From Amblyomma americanum (Eukaryota > Arthropoda > Arachnida > Ixodida > Ixodidae), in assembly GCF_052857255.1 (NCBI RefSeq), contig NC_135504.1:147772121-147836120 (forward strand): a stretch of DNA of 64,000 nt. The letters are read 5' to 3'. How positions within the stretch are numbered: position 1 is the stretch's first letter; every line of letters begins with the position of its first letter. The notes under the pieces are model-generated. The model searched no databases, was not told the origin of the DNA, and saw nothing but the letters and a program-made list of their open reading frames with translations. Below are positions 12,951 to 26,569 of this stretch, piece by piece. The position numbers were made by a program, and so were the translations under genes.

Positions 12951-14997
12951 TGACGCGTGTCACAGGGACACTTGTAAAACCGATGTGTTCAGATTTACCT
13001 CGTTTCGGTCTAAAACAGCTTTTTTCGTTGGATTAGGCAAGAATACATGCTTTTCGCGCAGTTATAAGAGAAAAAATTTCGACGCGTATCACATGGACAC
13101 TTGTAAAACCGATGTGTTCAGATCTAGCTCGTTTTGGTCTAAAACAGCTTGTTTCGTTGTATAAGCAAGAATACAATGCTTTTCGCGCAGTTATAAGAGA
13201 AAAAGTTTTGACGCGTTTCACAGGGACACTTGTAAAACCGATGTGTTCAGATTTAGCTCGTTTCGGTCTAAAACAACTTGTTTCGTTGTATTAAGCACGA
13301 ATACATGCTTTTTGCGCAGTTATAAGAGAAAAAGTTTTGACGCGTATCACGTGGATACTTGTAAAACCGATGTGTTTAGATATAGCTCGTTTTGGTATAA
13401 AACCGCTTGTTTCGTTGTTTTAAGCAAGAGTACGTGCTTTTCGCGTAGTTATAGAAGAAAAAGTTTTGACGCGTTTCACAGGGACACATTTAAAACCGAT
13501 GTGTCTAGATTTAGCTCGTTTCGGTCTAAAACAGCTTGTTTCGTTGTATTAAGCACGAATACATGCTTTTCGCGCAGTTATAAGAGAAAAAAGTTTTGAC
13601 GCGTATCACATGGACACATTTAAAACCGATGTGTTCAGATTTAGCTCGTTTCGGTCTAAAACAACTTGTTTCGTTGTATTAAGCACGAATACATGCTTTT
13701 AGCGCAGTTATAAGAGAAGTTTTGAAGCGTATCACATGGACACTTGTAAAACCGATGTGTTCAGATCTAGCTCGTTTTGGTCTAAAACAGCTTGTTTCGT
13801 TGTATTAAGAACGAATGCATGCTTTTCGCGCAGTTATAAGAGAAAAAATTTTGACGCGTATCAGAGGAAGACTTGTAAAACCGATGTGTTCAGATCTAGC
13901 TCGTTTCGGTCTAAAACAGCTTGTTTCGTTGTATTAAGCACGAATACATGCTCTTAGCGCAGTTATAAGAGAAAAAGTTTCGACGCGTATCACATGGACA
14001 CTTGTAAAAGCGATGTGTTCAAATCTAGCTCGTTTTGGTCTAAAACAGCTTGTTTCGTTGTATTAAGCAAGAATACAATGCTTTTCGTGCAGTTATAGGA
14101 GAAAAAGTTTTGACGCGTTTCACAGGGACACTTGTAAAACCGATGTGTTCAGATTTAGCTCGTTTCGGTCTAAAACAACTTGTTTCGTTGTATTAAGCAC
14201 GAATACATGCTTGTCGCGCAGTTATAAGAGAAAAAGTTTTGACGCGTATCAGAGGAACACTTGTAAAACCGATGTGTTGTGATTTAGCTCGCTTCGGTCT
14301 AAAACAGCTTGTTTCGTTGTATTAAGCACGAATACATGCTTTTCGCGCAGTTATAGAAGAAAACGTTTTGACGCCTATTAGAGGGACACTTGTAAAACCG
14401 ATGTGTTCAGATTTAGCTCATCTCGGTCTAAAACAGCTTGTTTCGTTGTATTAAGCACGAATACATGCTTTTCGCGCAGTTATAAGAGAAAAAGTTTTGA
14501 CGCGTATCAGAGGAACACTTGTAAAACCGATGTGTTGTGATTTAGCTCGCTTCGGTCTAAAACAGCTTGTTTCGTTGTATTAAGCACGAATACATGCTTT
14601 TCGCGCAGTTATAAAACGCGTATCACATGGACACTTGTAAAACCGATGTGTTCAGATCTAGCTCGATTTGGTCTAAAACAGCTTGTTTCGTTGTATTAAG
14701 CACGAATACATGCTTTTCGCGCAGTTCTAAGAGAAAAAGTTTTGACGCCTATCACACGGACACTTGTAAAACCGATGTGTTCAGATCTAGCTCGTTTTGG
14801 TCTAAAACAGCTTGTTTCGTTGTATTAAGCACGAATACATGCTTTTCGCGCAGTTATAAGTGAAAAAGTTTTGACGCGTATCAGAGGATCACTTGCAAAA
14901 CCGATGTGTTGTGATTTAGGTCGTTTTGGTCTAAAACAGCTTGTTTCGTTGTATTAAGCACGAATACATGCTTTTCGCGCAGTTGTGAGAAAAAGTT

Positions 14998-15161
14998 TGA
15001 CGCGTGTCACAGGGACACTTGTAAAACCGATGTGTTCAGATCTAGCTCGTTTTGGTCTAAAACAGTTTGTTTGTGATTTAGCTCGTTTCGGTCTAAACAG
15101 CTTGTTTCGTTGTATTAAGCAAGAATACATGCTTTTCGCGCAGTCACAAGAGAAAAAGTTT
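14998..15161. repeat. Composite 164-bp monomer (copy 6)
   Basis: Same junction and length. It lies 4,552 bp after copy 4, in step with the two-HOR duplication. Confidence 0.9.
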
Positions 15162-17338
15162 TGACGCGTGTCACAGGGACACTTGTAAAACCGATGTGTT
15201 CAGATTTACCTCGTTTCGGTCTAAAACAGCTAGTTTCGTTGTATTAAGCAAGAATACATGCTTTTCGCGCAGTTATAAGAGAAAAAGTTCTGACGCGTAT
15301 TAGAGGGACTTGTAAAACCGATGTGTTCAGATTTAGCTCATCTCGGTCTAAAACAGCTTGTTTCGTTGTATTAAGCACGAATACATGCTTTTCGCGCAGT
15401 TATAAGAGAAAAAGTTTTGACGCCTATCACATGGACACTTGTAAAACCGATGTGTTCAGATCTAGCTCGTTTTGGTCTAAAACAGCTTGTTTCGTTGTAT
15501 AAGCAAGAATACAATGCTTTTCGCGCAGTTATAAGAGAAAAAGTTTTGACGCGTTTCACAGGGACACTTGTAAAACCGATGTGTTCAGATTTAGCTCGTT
15601 TCGGTCTAAAACAACTTGTTTCGTTGTATTAAGCACGAATACATGCTTTTTGCGCAGTTATAAGAGAAAAAGTTTTGACGCGTATCACGTGGATACTTGT
15701 AAAACCGATGTGTTTAGATATAGCTCGTTTTGGTATAAAACCGCTTGTTTCGTTGTTTTAAGCAAGAGTACGTGCTTTTCGCGTAGTTATAGAAGAAAAA
15801 GTTTTGACGCGTTTCACAGGGACACATTTAAAACCGATGTGTCTAGATTTAGCTCGTTTCGGTCTAAAACAGCTTGTTTCGTTGTATTAAGCACGAATAC
15901 ATGCTTTTCGCGCAGTTATAAGAGAAAAAAGTTTTGACGCGTATCACATGGACACATTTAAAACCGATGTGTTCAGATTTAGCTCGTTTCGGTCTAAAAC
16001 AACTTGTTTCGTTGTATTAAGCACGAATACATGCTTTTAGCGCAGTTATAAGAGAAGAAGTTTTGAAGCGTATCACATGGACACTTGTAAAACCGATGTG
16101 TTCAGATCTAGCTCGTTTTGGTCTAAAACAGCTTGTTTCGTTGTATTAAGAACGAATGCATGCTTTTCGCGCAGTTATAAGAGAAAAAATTTTGACGCGT
16201 ATCAGAGGAAGACTTGTAAAACCGATGTGTTCAGATCTAGCTCGTTTCGGTCTAAAACAGCTTGTTTCGTTGTATTAAGCACGAATACATGCTCTTAGCG
16301 CAGTTATAAGAGAAAAAGTTTCGACGCGTATCACATGGACACTTGTAAAACCGATGTGTTCAAATCTAGCTCGTTTTGGTCTAAAACAGCTTGTTTCGTT
16401 GTATTAAGCAAGAATACAATGCTTTTCGTGCAGTTATAGGAGAAAAAGTTTTGACGCGTTTCACAGGGACACTTGTAAAACCGATGTGTTCAGATTTAGC
16501 TCGTTTCGGTCTAAAACAACTTGTTTCGTTGTATTAAGCACGAATACATGCTTGTCGCGCAGTTATAAGAGAAAAAGTTTTGACGCGTATCAGAGGAACA
16601 CTTGTAAAACCGATGTGTTGTGATTTAGCTCGCTTCGGTCTAAAACAGCTTGTTTCGTTGTATTAAGCACGAATACATGCTTTTCGCGCAGTTATAGAAG
16701 AAAACGTTTTGACGCCTATTAGAGGGACACTTGTAAAACCGATGTGTTCAGATTTAGCTCATCTCGGTCTAAAACAGCTTGTTTCGTTGTATTAAGCACG
16801 AATACATGCTTTTCGCGCAGTTATAAGAGAAAAAGTTTTGACGCGTATCAGAGGAACACTTGTAAAACCGATGTGTTGTGATTTAGCTCGCTTCTGTCTA
16901 AAACAGCTTGTTTCGTTGTATTAAGCACGAATACATGCTTTTCGCGCAGTTATAAAACGCGTATCACATGGACACTTGTAAAACCGATGTGTTCAGATCT
17001 AGCTCGATTTGGTCTAAAACAGCTTGTTTCGTTGTATTAAGCACGAATACATGCTTTTCGCGCAGTTCTACGAGAAAAAGTTTTGACGCCTATCACACGG
17101 ACACTTGTAAAACCGATGTGTTCAGATCTAGCTCGTTTTGGTCTAAAACAGCTTGTTTCGTTGTATTAAGCACGAATACATGCTTTTCGCGCAGTTATAA
17201 GTGAAAAAGTTTTGACGCGTATCAGAGGATCACTTGCAAAACCGATGTGTTGTGATTTAGGTCGTTTTGGTCTAAAACAGCTTGTTTCGTTGTATTAAGC
17301 ACGAATACATGCTTTTCGCGCAGTTGTGAGAAAAAGTT

Positions 17339-17502
17339 TGACGCGTGTCACAGGGACACTTGTAAAACCGATGTGTTCAGATCTAGCTCGTTTTGGTCTA
17401 AAACAGTTTGTTTGTGATTTAGCTCGTTTCGGTCTAAACAGCTTGTTTCGTTGTATTAAGCAAGAATACATGCTTTTCGCGCAGTCACAAGAGAAAAAGT
17501 TT
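17339..17502. repeat. Composite 164-bp monomer (copy 7)
   Basis: Same junction and length, near the start of the first 4,684-bp super-unit. Confidence 0.9.
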
Positions 17503-20198
17503 TGACGCGTGTCACAGGGACACTTGTAAAACCGATGTGTTCAGATTTACCTCGTTTCGGTCTAAAACAGCTTTTTTCGTTGGATTAGGCAAGAATACAT
17601 GCTTTTCGCGCAGTTATAAGAGAAAAAATTTCGACGCGTATCAGAGGAAGACTTGTAAATCCGATGTGTTCAGATCTAGCTCGTTTCGGTCTAAAACAGC
17701 TTGTTTCGTTGTATTAAGCACGAATACATGCTCTTAGCGCAGTTATAAGAGAAAAAGTTTCGACGCGTATCACATGGACACTTGTAAAACCGATGTGTTC
17801 AGATCTAGCTCATCTCGGTCTAAAACAGCTAGTTTCGTTGTATTAAGCAAGAATACATGCTTTTCGCGCAGTTATAAGGGAAAAAGTTCTGACGCGTGTC
17901 ACAGGGACACTTGTAAAACCGATGTGTTCAGATTTACCTCCTTTCGGACTAAAACAGCTTGTTTCGTTGGATTAAGCACGAATACATGCTTTTCGCGCAG
18001 TTATAAGAGAAAAAAGTTTTGACGCGTATCACATGGACACATTTAAAACCGATGTGTTCAGATTTAGCTCGTTTCGGTCTAAAACAACTTGTTTCGTTGT
18101 ATTCAGCACGAATACATGCTTTTAGCGCAGTTATAAGAGAAGAAGTTTTGAAGCGTATCACATGGACACTTGTAAAACCGATGTGTTCAGATTTACCCCG
18201 TTTCGGTCTAAAACAGCTTGTTTCGTTAGACTAAGCACGAATACATGCTTTTCGCGCAGTTATAAGAGAAAAAGTTTTGACGAGTATCAGAGGAACACTT
18301 GTAAAACCGATGTGTTCAGATTTAGCTCATCTCGGTCTAAAACAGCTTGTTTCGTTGTATTAAGAACGAATACATGCTTTTCGCGCAGTTATAAGAGAAA
18401 AAGTTTTGACGCCTATCACATGGACACTTGTAAAACCGATGTGTTCAGATCTAGCTCGTTTTGGTCTAAAACAGCTTGTTTCGTTGTATTAAGCAAGAAT
18501 ACAATGCTTTTCGCGCAGTTATAAGAGAAAAAGTTTTGACGCGTTTCACAGGGACACTTGTAAAACCGATGTGTTCAGATTTAGCTCGTTTCGGTCTAAA
18601 ACAACTTGTTTCGTTGTATTAAGCACGAGAACATGCTTTTCGCGCAGTTATAAGACGCGTATCACATGGACACTTGTAAAACCGATGTGTTTAGATATAG
18701 CTCGTTTTGGTATAAAACCGCTTGTTTCGTTGTTTTAAGCAAGAGTACGTGCTTTTCGCGTAGTTATAGAAGAAAAAGTTTTGACGCGTTTCACAGGGAC
18801 ACATTTAAAACCGACGTGTCTAGATTTAGCTCGTTTCGGTCTAAAACAGCTTGTTTCGTTGTATTAAGCACGAATACATGCTTTTCGCGCAGTTATAAGA
18901 GAAAAAAGTTTTGACGCGTATCACATGGACACATTTAAAACCGATGTGTTTAGATATAGCTCGTTTTGCTGTAAAACAACTTGTTTCGTTGTATTAAGCA
19001 CGAATACGTGCTTTTCGCGCAGTTATAAGAGAAAAAGTTTTGACGCGTATCACGTGGATACTTGTAAAACCGATGTGTTTAGATATAGCTCGTTTTGGTA
19101 TAAAACAGCTTGTTTCGTTGTTTTAAGCACGAATACGTGCTTTTCGCGTAGTTATAGAAGAAAAAGTTTTGACGCGTATCAGAGGAAAACTTTAAAACCA
19201 ATGTGTTGTGATTTAGCTCGTTTCGGTCTAAAACAGCTTGTTTCGTTGTATTAAGCAAGAATACATGCTTTTCGCGCAGTTATAAGAGAAAAAGTTTTGA
19301 CGCGTGTCACAGGGACACTTGTAAAACCGATGTGTTCAGATTTACCTCCTTTCGGACTAAAACAGCTTGTTTCGTTGGATTAAGCACGAATACATGCTTT
19401 TCGCGCAGTTATAAGAGAAAAAAGTTTTGACGCGTATCACATGGACACATTTAAAACCGATGTGTTCAGATTTAGCTCGTTTCGGTCTAAAACAACTTGT
19501 TTCGTTGTATTCAGCACGAATACATGCTTTTAGCGCAGTTATAAGAGAAGAAGTTTTGAAGCGTATCACATGGACACTTGTAAAACCGATGTGTTCAGAT
19601 CTAGCTCGTTTTGGTCTAAAACAGCTTGTTTCGTTGTATTAAGAATGAATACATGCTTTTCGCGCAGTTATAAGAGAAAAAGTTTTGACGCGTATCAGAG
19701 GAAGACTTGTAAAACCGATGTGTTCAGATCTAGCTCGTTTCGGTCTAAAACAGCTTGTTTCGTTGTATTAAGCACGAATACATGCTTGTCGCGCAGTTAT
19801 AAGAGAAAAAGTTTTGACGCGTATCAGAGGAACACTTGTAAAACCGATGTGTTGTGATTTAGCTCGCTTCGGTCTAAAACAGCTTGTTTCGTTGTATTAA
19901 GCACGAATACATGCTTTTCGCGCAGTTATAGAAGAAAACGTTTTGACGCCTATTAGAGGGACACTTGTAAAACCGATGTGTTCAGATTTAGCTCATCTCG
20001 GTCTAAAACAGCTTGTTTCGTTGTATTAAGCACGAATACATGCTTTTCGCGCAGTTATAAGTGAAAAAGTTTTGACGCGTATCAGAGGATCACTTGCAAA
20101 ACCGATGTGTTGTGATTTAGGTCGTTTTGGTCTAAAACAGCTTGTTTCGTTGTATTAAGCACGAATACATGCTTTTCGCGCAGTTGTGAGAAAAAGTT

Positions 20199-20362
20199 TG
20201 ACGCGTGTCACAGGGACACTTGTAAAACCGATGTGTTCAGATCTAGCTCGTTTTGGTCTAAAACAGTTTGTTTGTGATTTAGCTCGTTTCGGTCTAAAAA
20301 GCTTGTTTCGTTGTATTAAGCAAGAATACATGCTTTTCGCGCAGTCACAAGAGAAAAAGTTT
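20199..20362. repeat. Composite 164-bp monomer (copy 8)
   Basis: Same junction and length, with the private change taaaaagc instead of taaacagc, shared only with copy 10. Confidence 0.9.
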
Positions 20363-22022
20363 TGACGCGTGTCACAGGGACACTTGTAAAACCGATGTGT
20401 TCAGATTTACCTCGTTTCGGTCTAAAACAGCTTTTTTCGTTGGATTAGGCAAGAATACATGCTTTTCGCGCAGTTATAAGAGAAAAAATTTCGACGCGTA
20501 TCAGAGGAAGACTTGTAAATCCGATGTGTTCAGATCTAGCTCGTTTCGGTCTAAAACAGCTTGTTTCGTTGTATTAAGCACGAATACATGCTCTTAGCGC
20601 AGTTATAAGAGAAAAAGTTTCGACGCGTATCACATGGACACTTGTAAAACCGATGTGTTCAGATCTAGCTCATCTCGGTCTAAAACAGCTAGTTTCGTTG
20701 TATTAAGCAAGAATACATGCTTTTCGCGCAGTTATAAGGGAAAAAGTTCTGACGCGTATTAGAGGGACTTGTAAAACCGATGTGTTCAGATTTAGCTCAT
20801 CTCGGTCTAAAACAGCTTGTTTCGTTGTATTAAGAACGAATACATGCTTTTCGCGCAGTTATAAGAGAAAAAGTTTTGACGCCTATCACATGGACACTTG
20901 TAAAACCGATGTGTTCAGATCTAGCTCGTTTTGGTCTAAAACAGCTTGTTTCGTTGTATTAAGCAAGAATACAATGCTTTTCGCGCAGTTATAAGAGAAA
21001 AAGTTTTGACGCGTTTCACAGGGACACTTGTAAAACCGATGTGTTCAGATTTAGCTCGTTTCGGTCTAAAACAACTTGTTTCGTTGTATTAAGCACGAGA
21101 ACATGCTTTTCGCGCAGTTATAAGACGCGTATCACATGGACACTTGTAAAACCGATGTGTTTAGATATAGCTCGTTTTGGTATAAAACCGCTTGTTTCGT
21201 TGTTTTAAGCAAGAGTACGTGCTTTTCGCGTAGTTATAGAAGAAAAAGTTTTGACGCGTTTCACAGGGACACATTTAAAACCGACGTGTCTAGATTTAGC
21301 TCGTTTCGGTCTAAAACAGCTTGTTTCGTTGTATTAAGCACGAATACATGCTTTTCGCGCAGTTATAAGAGAAAAAAGTTTTGACGCGTATCACATGGAC
21401 ACATTTAAAACCGATGTGTTTAGATATAGCTCGTTTTGCTGTAAAACAACTTGTTTCGTTGTATTAAGCACGAATACGTGCTTTTCGCGCAGTTATAAGA
21501 GAAAAAGTTTTGACGCGTATCACGTGGATACTTGTAAAACCGATGTGTTTAGATATAGCTCGTTTTGGTATAAAACAGCTTGTTTCGTTGTTTTAAGCAC
21601 GAATACGTGCTTTTCGCGTAGTTATAGAAGAAAAAGTTTTGACGCGTATCAGAGGAAAACTTTAAAACCAATGTGTTGTGATTTAGCTCGTTTCGGTCTA
21701 AAACAGCTTGTTTCGTTGTATTAAGCAAGAATACATGCTTTTCGCGCAGTTATAAGAGAAAAAGTTTTGACGCGAGTCACAGGGACACTTGTAAAACCGA
21801 TGTGTTCAGATTTACCTCCTTTCGGACTAAAACAGCTTGTTTCGTTGGATTAAGCACGAATACATGCTTTTCGCGCAGTTATAAGTGAAAAAGTTTTGAC
21901 GCGTATCAGAGGATCACTTGCAAAACCGATGTGTTGTGATTTAGGTCGTTTTGGTCTAAAACAGCTTGTTTCGTTGTATTAAGCACGAATACATGCTTTT
22001 CGCGCAGTTGTGAGAAAAAGTT

Positions 22023-22186
22023 TGACGCGTGTCACAGGGACACTTGTAAAACCGATGTGTTCAGATCTAGCTCGTTTTGGTCTAAAACAGTTTGTTTGTG
22101 ATTTAGCTCGTTTCGGTCTAAACAGCTTGTTTCGTTGTATTAAGCAAGAATACATGCTTTTCGCGCAGTCACAAGAGAAAAAGTTT
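22023..22186. repeat. Composite 164-bp monomer (copy 9)
   Basis: It lies 4,684 bp after copy 7, its counterpart in the second super-unit. Confidence 0.9.
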
Positions 22187-24882
22187 TGACGCGTGTCACA
22201 GGGACACTTGTAAAACCGATGTGTCCAGATTTACCTCGTTTCGGTCTAAAACAGCTTTTTTCGTTGGATTAGGCAAGAATACATGCTTTTCGCGCAGTTA
22301 TAAGAGAAAAAATTTCGACGCGTATCAGAGGAAGACTTGTAAATCCGATGTGTTCAGATCTAGCTCGTTTCGGTCTAAAACAGCTTGTTTCGTTGTATTA
22401 AGCACGAATACATGCTCTTAGCGCAGTTATAAGAGAAAAAGTTTCGACGCGTATCACATGGACACTTGTAAAACCGATGTGTTCAGATCTAGCTCATCTC
22501 GGTCTAAAACAGCTAGTTTCGTTGTATTAAGCAAGAATACATGCTTTTCGCGCAGTTATAAGGGAAAAAGTTCTGACGCGTGTCACAGGGACACTTGTAA
22601 AACCGATGTGTTCAGATTTACCTCCTTTCGGACTAAAACAGCTTGTTTCGTTGGATTAAGCACGAATACATGCTTTTCGCGCAGTTATAAGAGAAAAAAG
22701 TTTTGACGCGTATCACATGGACACATTTAAAACCGATGTGTTCAGATTTAGCTCGTTTCGGTCTAAAACAACTTGTTTCGTTGTATTCAGCACGAATACA
22801 TGCTTTTAGCGCAGTTATAAGAGAAGAAGTTTTGAAGCGTATCACATGGACACTTGTAAAACCGATGTGTTCAGATTTACCCCGTTTCGGTCTAAAACAG
22901 CTTGTTTCGTTAGACTAAGCACGAATACATGCTTTTCGCGCAGTTATAAGAGAAAAAGTTTTGACGAGTATCAGAGGAACACTTGTAAAACCGATGTGTT
23001 CAGATTTAGCTCATCTCGGTCTAAAACAGCTTGTTTCGTTGTATTAAGAACGAATACATGCTTTTCGCGCAGTTATAAGAGAAAAAGTTTTGACGCCTAT
23101 CACATGGACACTTGTAAAACCGATGTGTTCAGATCTAGCTCGTTTTGGTCTAAAACAGCTTGTTTCGTTGTATTAAGCAAGAATACAATGCTTTTCGCGC
23201 AGTTATAAGAGAAAAAGTTTTGACGCGTTTCACAGGGACACTTGTAAAACCGATGTGTTCAGATTTAGCTCGTTTCGGTCTAAAACAACTTGTTTCGTTG
23301 TATTAAGCACGAGAACATGCTTTTCGCGCAGTTATAAGACGCGTATCACATGGACACTTGTAAAACCGATGTGTTTAGATATAGCTCGTTTTGGTATAAA
23401 ACCGCTTGTTTCGTTGTTTTAAGCAAGAGTACGTGCTTTTCGCGTAGTTATAGAAGAAAAAGTTTTGACGCGTTTCACAGGGACACATTTAAAACCGACG
23501 TGTCTAGATTTAGCTCGTTTCGGTCTAAAACAGCTTGTTTCGTTGTATTAAGCACGAATACATGCTTTTCGCGCAGTTATAAGAGAAAAAAGTTTTGACG
23601 CGTATCACATGGACACATTTAAAACCGATGTGTTTAGATATAGCTCGTTTTGCTGTAAAACAACTTGTTTCGTTGTATTAAGCACGAATACGTGCTTTTC
23701 GCGCAGTTATAAGAGAAAAAGTTTTGACGCGTATCACGTGGATACTTGTAAAACCGATGTGTTTAGATATAGCTCGTTTTGGTATAAAACAGCTTGTTTC
23801 GTTGTTTTAAGCACGAATACGTGCTTTTCGCGTAGTTATAGAAGAAAAAGTTTTGACGCGTATCAGAGGAAAACTTTAAAACCAATGTGTTGTGATTTAG
23901 CTCGTTTCGGTCTAAAACAGGTTGTTTCGTTGTATTAAGCAAGAATACATGCTTTTCGCGCAGTTATAAGAGAAAAAGTTTTGACGCGTGTCACAGGGAC
24001 ACTTGTAAAACCGATGTGTTCAGATTTACCTCCTTTCGGACTAAAACAGCTTGTTTCGTTGGATTAAGCACGAATACATGCTTTTCGCGCAGTTATAAGA
24101 GAAAAAAGTTTTGACGCGTATCACATGGACACATTTAAAACCGATGTGTTCAGATTTAGCTCGTTTCGGTCTAAAACAACTTGTTTCGTTGTATTCAGCA
24201 CGAATACATGCTTTTAGCGCAGTTATAAGAGAAGAAGTTTTGAAGCGTATCACATGGACACTTGTAAAACCGATGTGTTCAGATCTAGCTCGTTTTGGTC
24301 TAAAACAGCTTGTTTCGTTGTATTAAGAATGAATACATGCTTTTCGCGCAGTTATAAGAGAAAAAGTTTTGACGCGTATCAGAGGAAGACTTGTAAAACC
24401 GATGTGTTCAGATCTAGCTCGTTTCGGTCTAAAACAGCTTGTTTCGTTGTATTAAGCACGAATACATGCTTGTCGCGCAGTTATAAGAGAAAAAGTTTTG
24501 ACGCGTATCAGAGGAACACTTGTAAAACCGATGTGTTGTGATTTAGCTCGCTTCGGTCTAAAACAGCTTGTTTCGTTGTATTAAGCACGAATACATGCTT
24601 TTCGCGCAGTTATAGAAGAAAACGTTTTGACGCCTATTAGAGGGACACTTGTAAAACCGATGTGTTCAGATTTAGCTCATCTCGGTCTAAAACAGCTTGT
24701 TTCGTTGTATTAAGCACGAATACATGCTTTTCGCGCAGTTATAAGTGAAAAAGTTTTGACGCGTATCAGAGGATCACTTGCAAAACCGATGTGTTGTGAT
24801 TTAGGTCGTTTTGGTCTAAAACAGCTTGTTTCGTTGTATTAAGCACGAATACATGCTTTTCGCGCAGTTGTGAGAAAAAGTT

Positions 24883-25046
24883 TGACGCGTGTCACAGGGA
24901 CACTTGTAAAACCGATGTGTTCAGATCTAGCTCGTTTTGGTCTAAAACAGTTTGTTTGTGATTTAGCTCGTTTCGGTCTAAAAAGCTTGTTTCGTTGTAT
25001 TAAGCAAGAATACATGCTTTTCGCGCAGTCACAAGAGAAAAAGTTT
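24883..25046. repeat. Composite 164-bp monomer (copy 10, last)
   Basis: It lies 4,684 bp after copy 8 and shares its taaaaagc change. I find no full composite monomer after this point. At about 27,520 and 29,690 only the downstream marks (taaacagc, cagtcacaag) remain, on monomers without the added 35 bp. Confidence 0.88.
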
Positions 25047-26569
25047 TGACGCGTGTCACAGGGACACTTGTAAAACCGATGTGTTCAGATTTACCTCGTT
25101 TCGGTCTAAAACAGCTTTTTTCGTTGGATTAGGCAAGAATACATGCTTTTCGCGCAGTTATAAGAGAAAAAATTTCGACGCGTATCAGAGGAAGACTTGT
25201 AAATCCGATGTGTTCAGATCTAGCTCGTTTCGGTCTAAAACAGCTTGTTTCGTTGTATTAAGCACGAATACATGCTCTTAGCGCAGTTATAAGAGAAAAA
25301 GTTTCGACGCGTATCACATGGACACTTGTAAAACCGATGTGTTCAGATCTAGCTCATCTCGGTCTAAAACAGCTAGTTTCGTTGTATTAAGCAAGAATAC
25401 ATGCTTTTCGCGCAGTTATAAGGGAAAAAGTTCTGACGCGTATTAGAGGGACTTGTAAAACCGATGTGTTCAGATTTAGCTCATCTCGGTCTAAAACAGC
25501 TTGTTTCGTTGTATTAAGAACGAATACATGCTTTTCGCGCAGTTATAAGAGAAAAAGTTTTGACGCCTATCACATGGACACTTGTAAAACCGATGTGTTC
25601 AGATCTAGCTCGTTTTGGTCTAAAACAGCTTGTTTCGTTGTATTAAGCAAGAATACAATGCTTTTCGCGCAGTTATAAGAGAAAAAGTTTTGACGCGTTT
25701 CACAGGGACACTTGTAAAACCGATGTGTTCAGATTTAGCTCGTTTCGGTCTAAAACAACTTGTTTCGTTGTATTAAGCACGAGAACATGCTTTTCGCGCA
25801 GTTATAAGACGCGTATCACATGGACACTTGTAAAACCGATGTGTTTAGATATAGCTCGTTTTGGTATAAAACCGCTTGTTTCGTTGTTTTAAGCAAGAGT
25901 ACGTGCTTTTCGCGTAGTTATAGAAGAAAAAGTTTTGACGCGTTTCACAGGGACACATTTAAAACCGACGTGTCTAGATTTAGCTCGTTTCGGTCTAAAA
26001 CAGCTTGTTTCGTTGTATTAAGCACGAATACATGCTTTTCGCGCAGTTATAAGAGAAAAAAGTTTTGACGCGTATCACATGGACACATTTAAAACCGATG
26101 TGTTTAGATATAGCTCGTTTTGCTGTAAAACAACTTGTTTCGTTGTATTAAGCACGAATACGTGCTTTTCGCGCAGTTATAAGAGAAAAAGTTTTGACGC
26201 GTATCACGTGGATACTTGTAAAACCGATGTGTTTAGATATAGCTCGTTTTGGTATAAAACAGCTTGTTTCGTTGTTTTAAGCACGAATACGTGCTTTTCG
26301 CGTAGTTATAGAAGAAAAAGTTTTGACGCGTATCAGAGGAAAACTTTAAAACCAATGTGTTGTGATTTAGCTCGTTTCGGTCTAAAACAGCTTGTTTCGT
26401 TGTATTAAGCAAGAATACATGCTTTTCGCGCAGTTATAAGAGAAAAAGTTTTGACGCGTGTCACAGGGACACTTGTAAAACCGATGTGTTCAGATTTACC
26501 TCCTTTCGGACTAAAACAGCTTGTTTCGTTGGATTAAGCACGAATACATGCTTTTCGCGCAGTTATAAG

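Larger units (their letters stand above)
4621..17201. repeat. Type I HOR block, about five copies of 17-20 monomers
   Basis: The marker monomer recurs at 5,009, 7,476, 10,075, 12,416, 14,627 and 16,968, giving HOR lengths of 2,467, 2,599, 2,341, 2,211 and 2,341 bp. Monomer order is the same in each copy. Length changes are mostly loss or gain of whole monomers. Copies at 10,075-14,627 and from 14,627 on share private changes at a constant 4,552-bp offset (for example cttctgtctaaaa near 12,341 and 16,893), so two HORs were duplicated together. No gene is present. Confidence 0.88.
17202..21885. repeat. 4,684-bp super-unit, copy 1
   Basis: Bases here match 21,886-26,569 at a constant offset of 4,684. 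The unit starts at the tgaaaaag linker following ataag and ends at ataag at 21,881-21,885. It contains a 2,470-bp and a 2,214-bp HOR (marker monomers at 18,666, 21,136 and 23,350). Markers include ttacctcctttcggac and attcagcacg. Confidence 0.9.
21886..26569. repeat. 4,684-bp super-unit, copy 2
   Basis: This is a near-identical tandem copy of 17,202-21,885. I noticed only scattered substitutions, such as gtgtccagat at about 22,222 against gtgttcagat, and caggttg at about 23,918 against cagcttg. I did not align it exhaustively. After 26,569 the sequence continues with agaaaaaag, whereas copy 1 switches to tgaaaaag, which fixes the junction. Confidence 0.9.
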
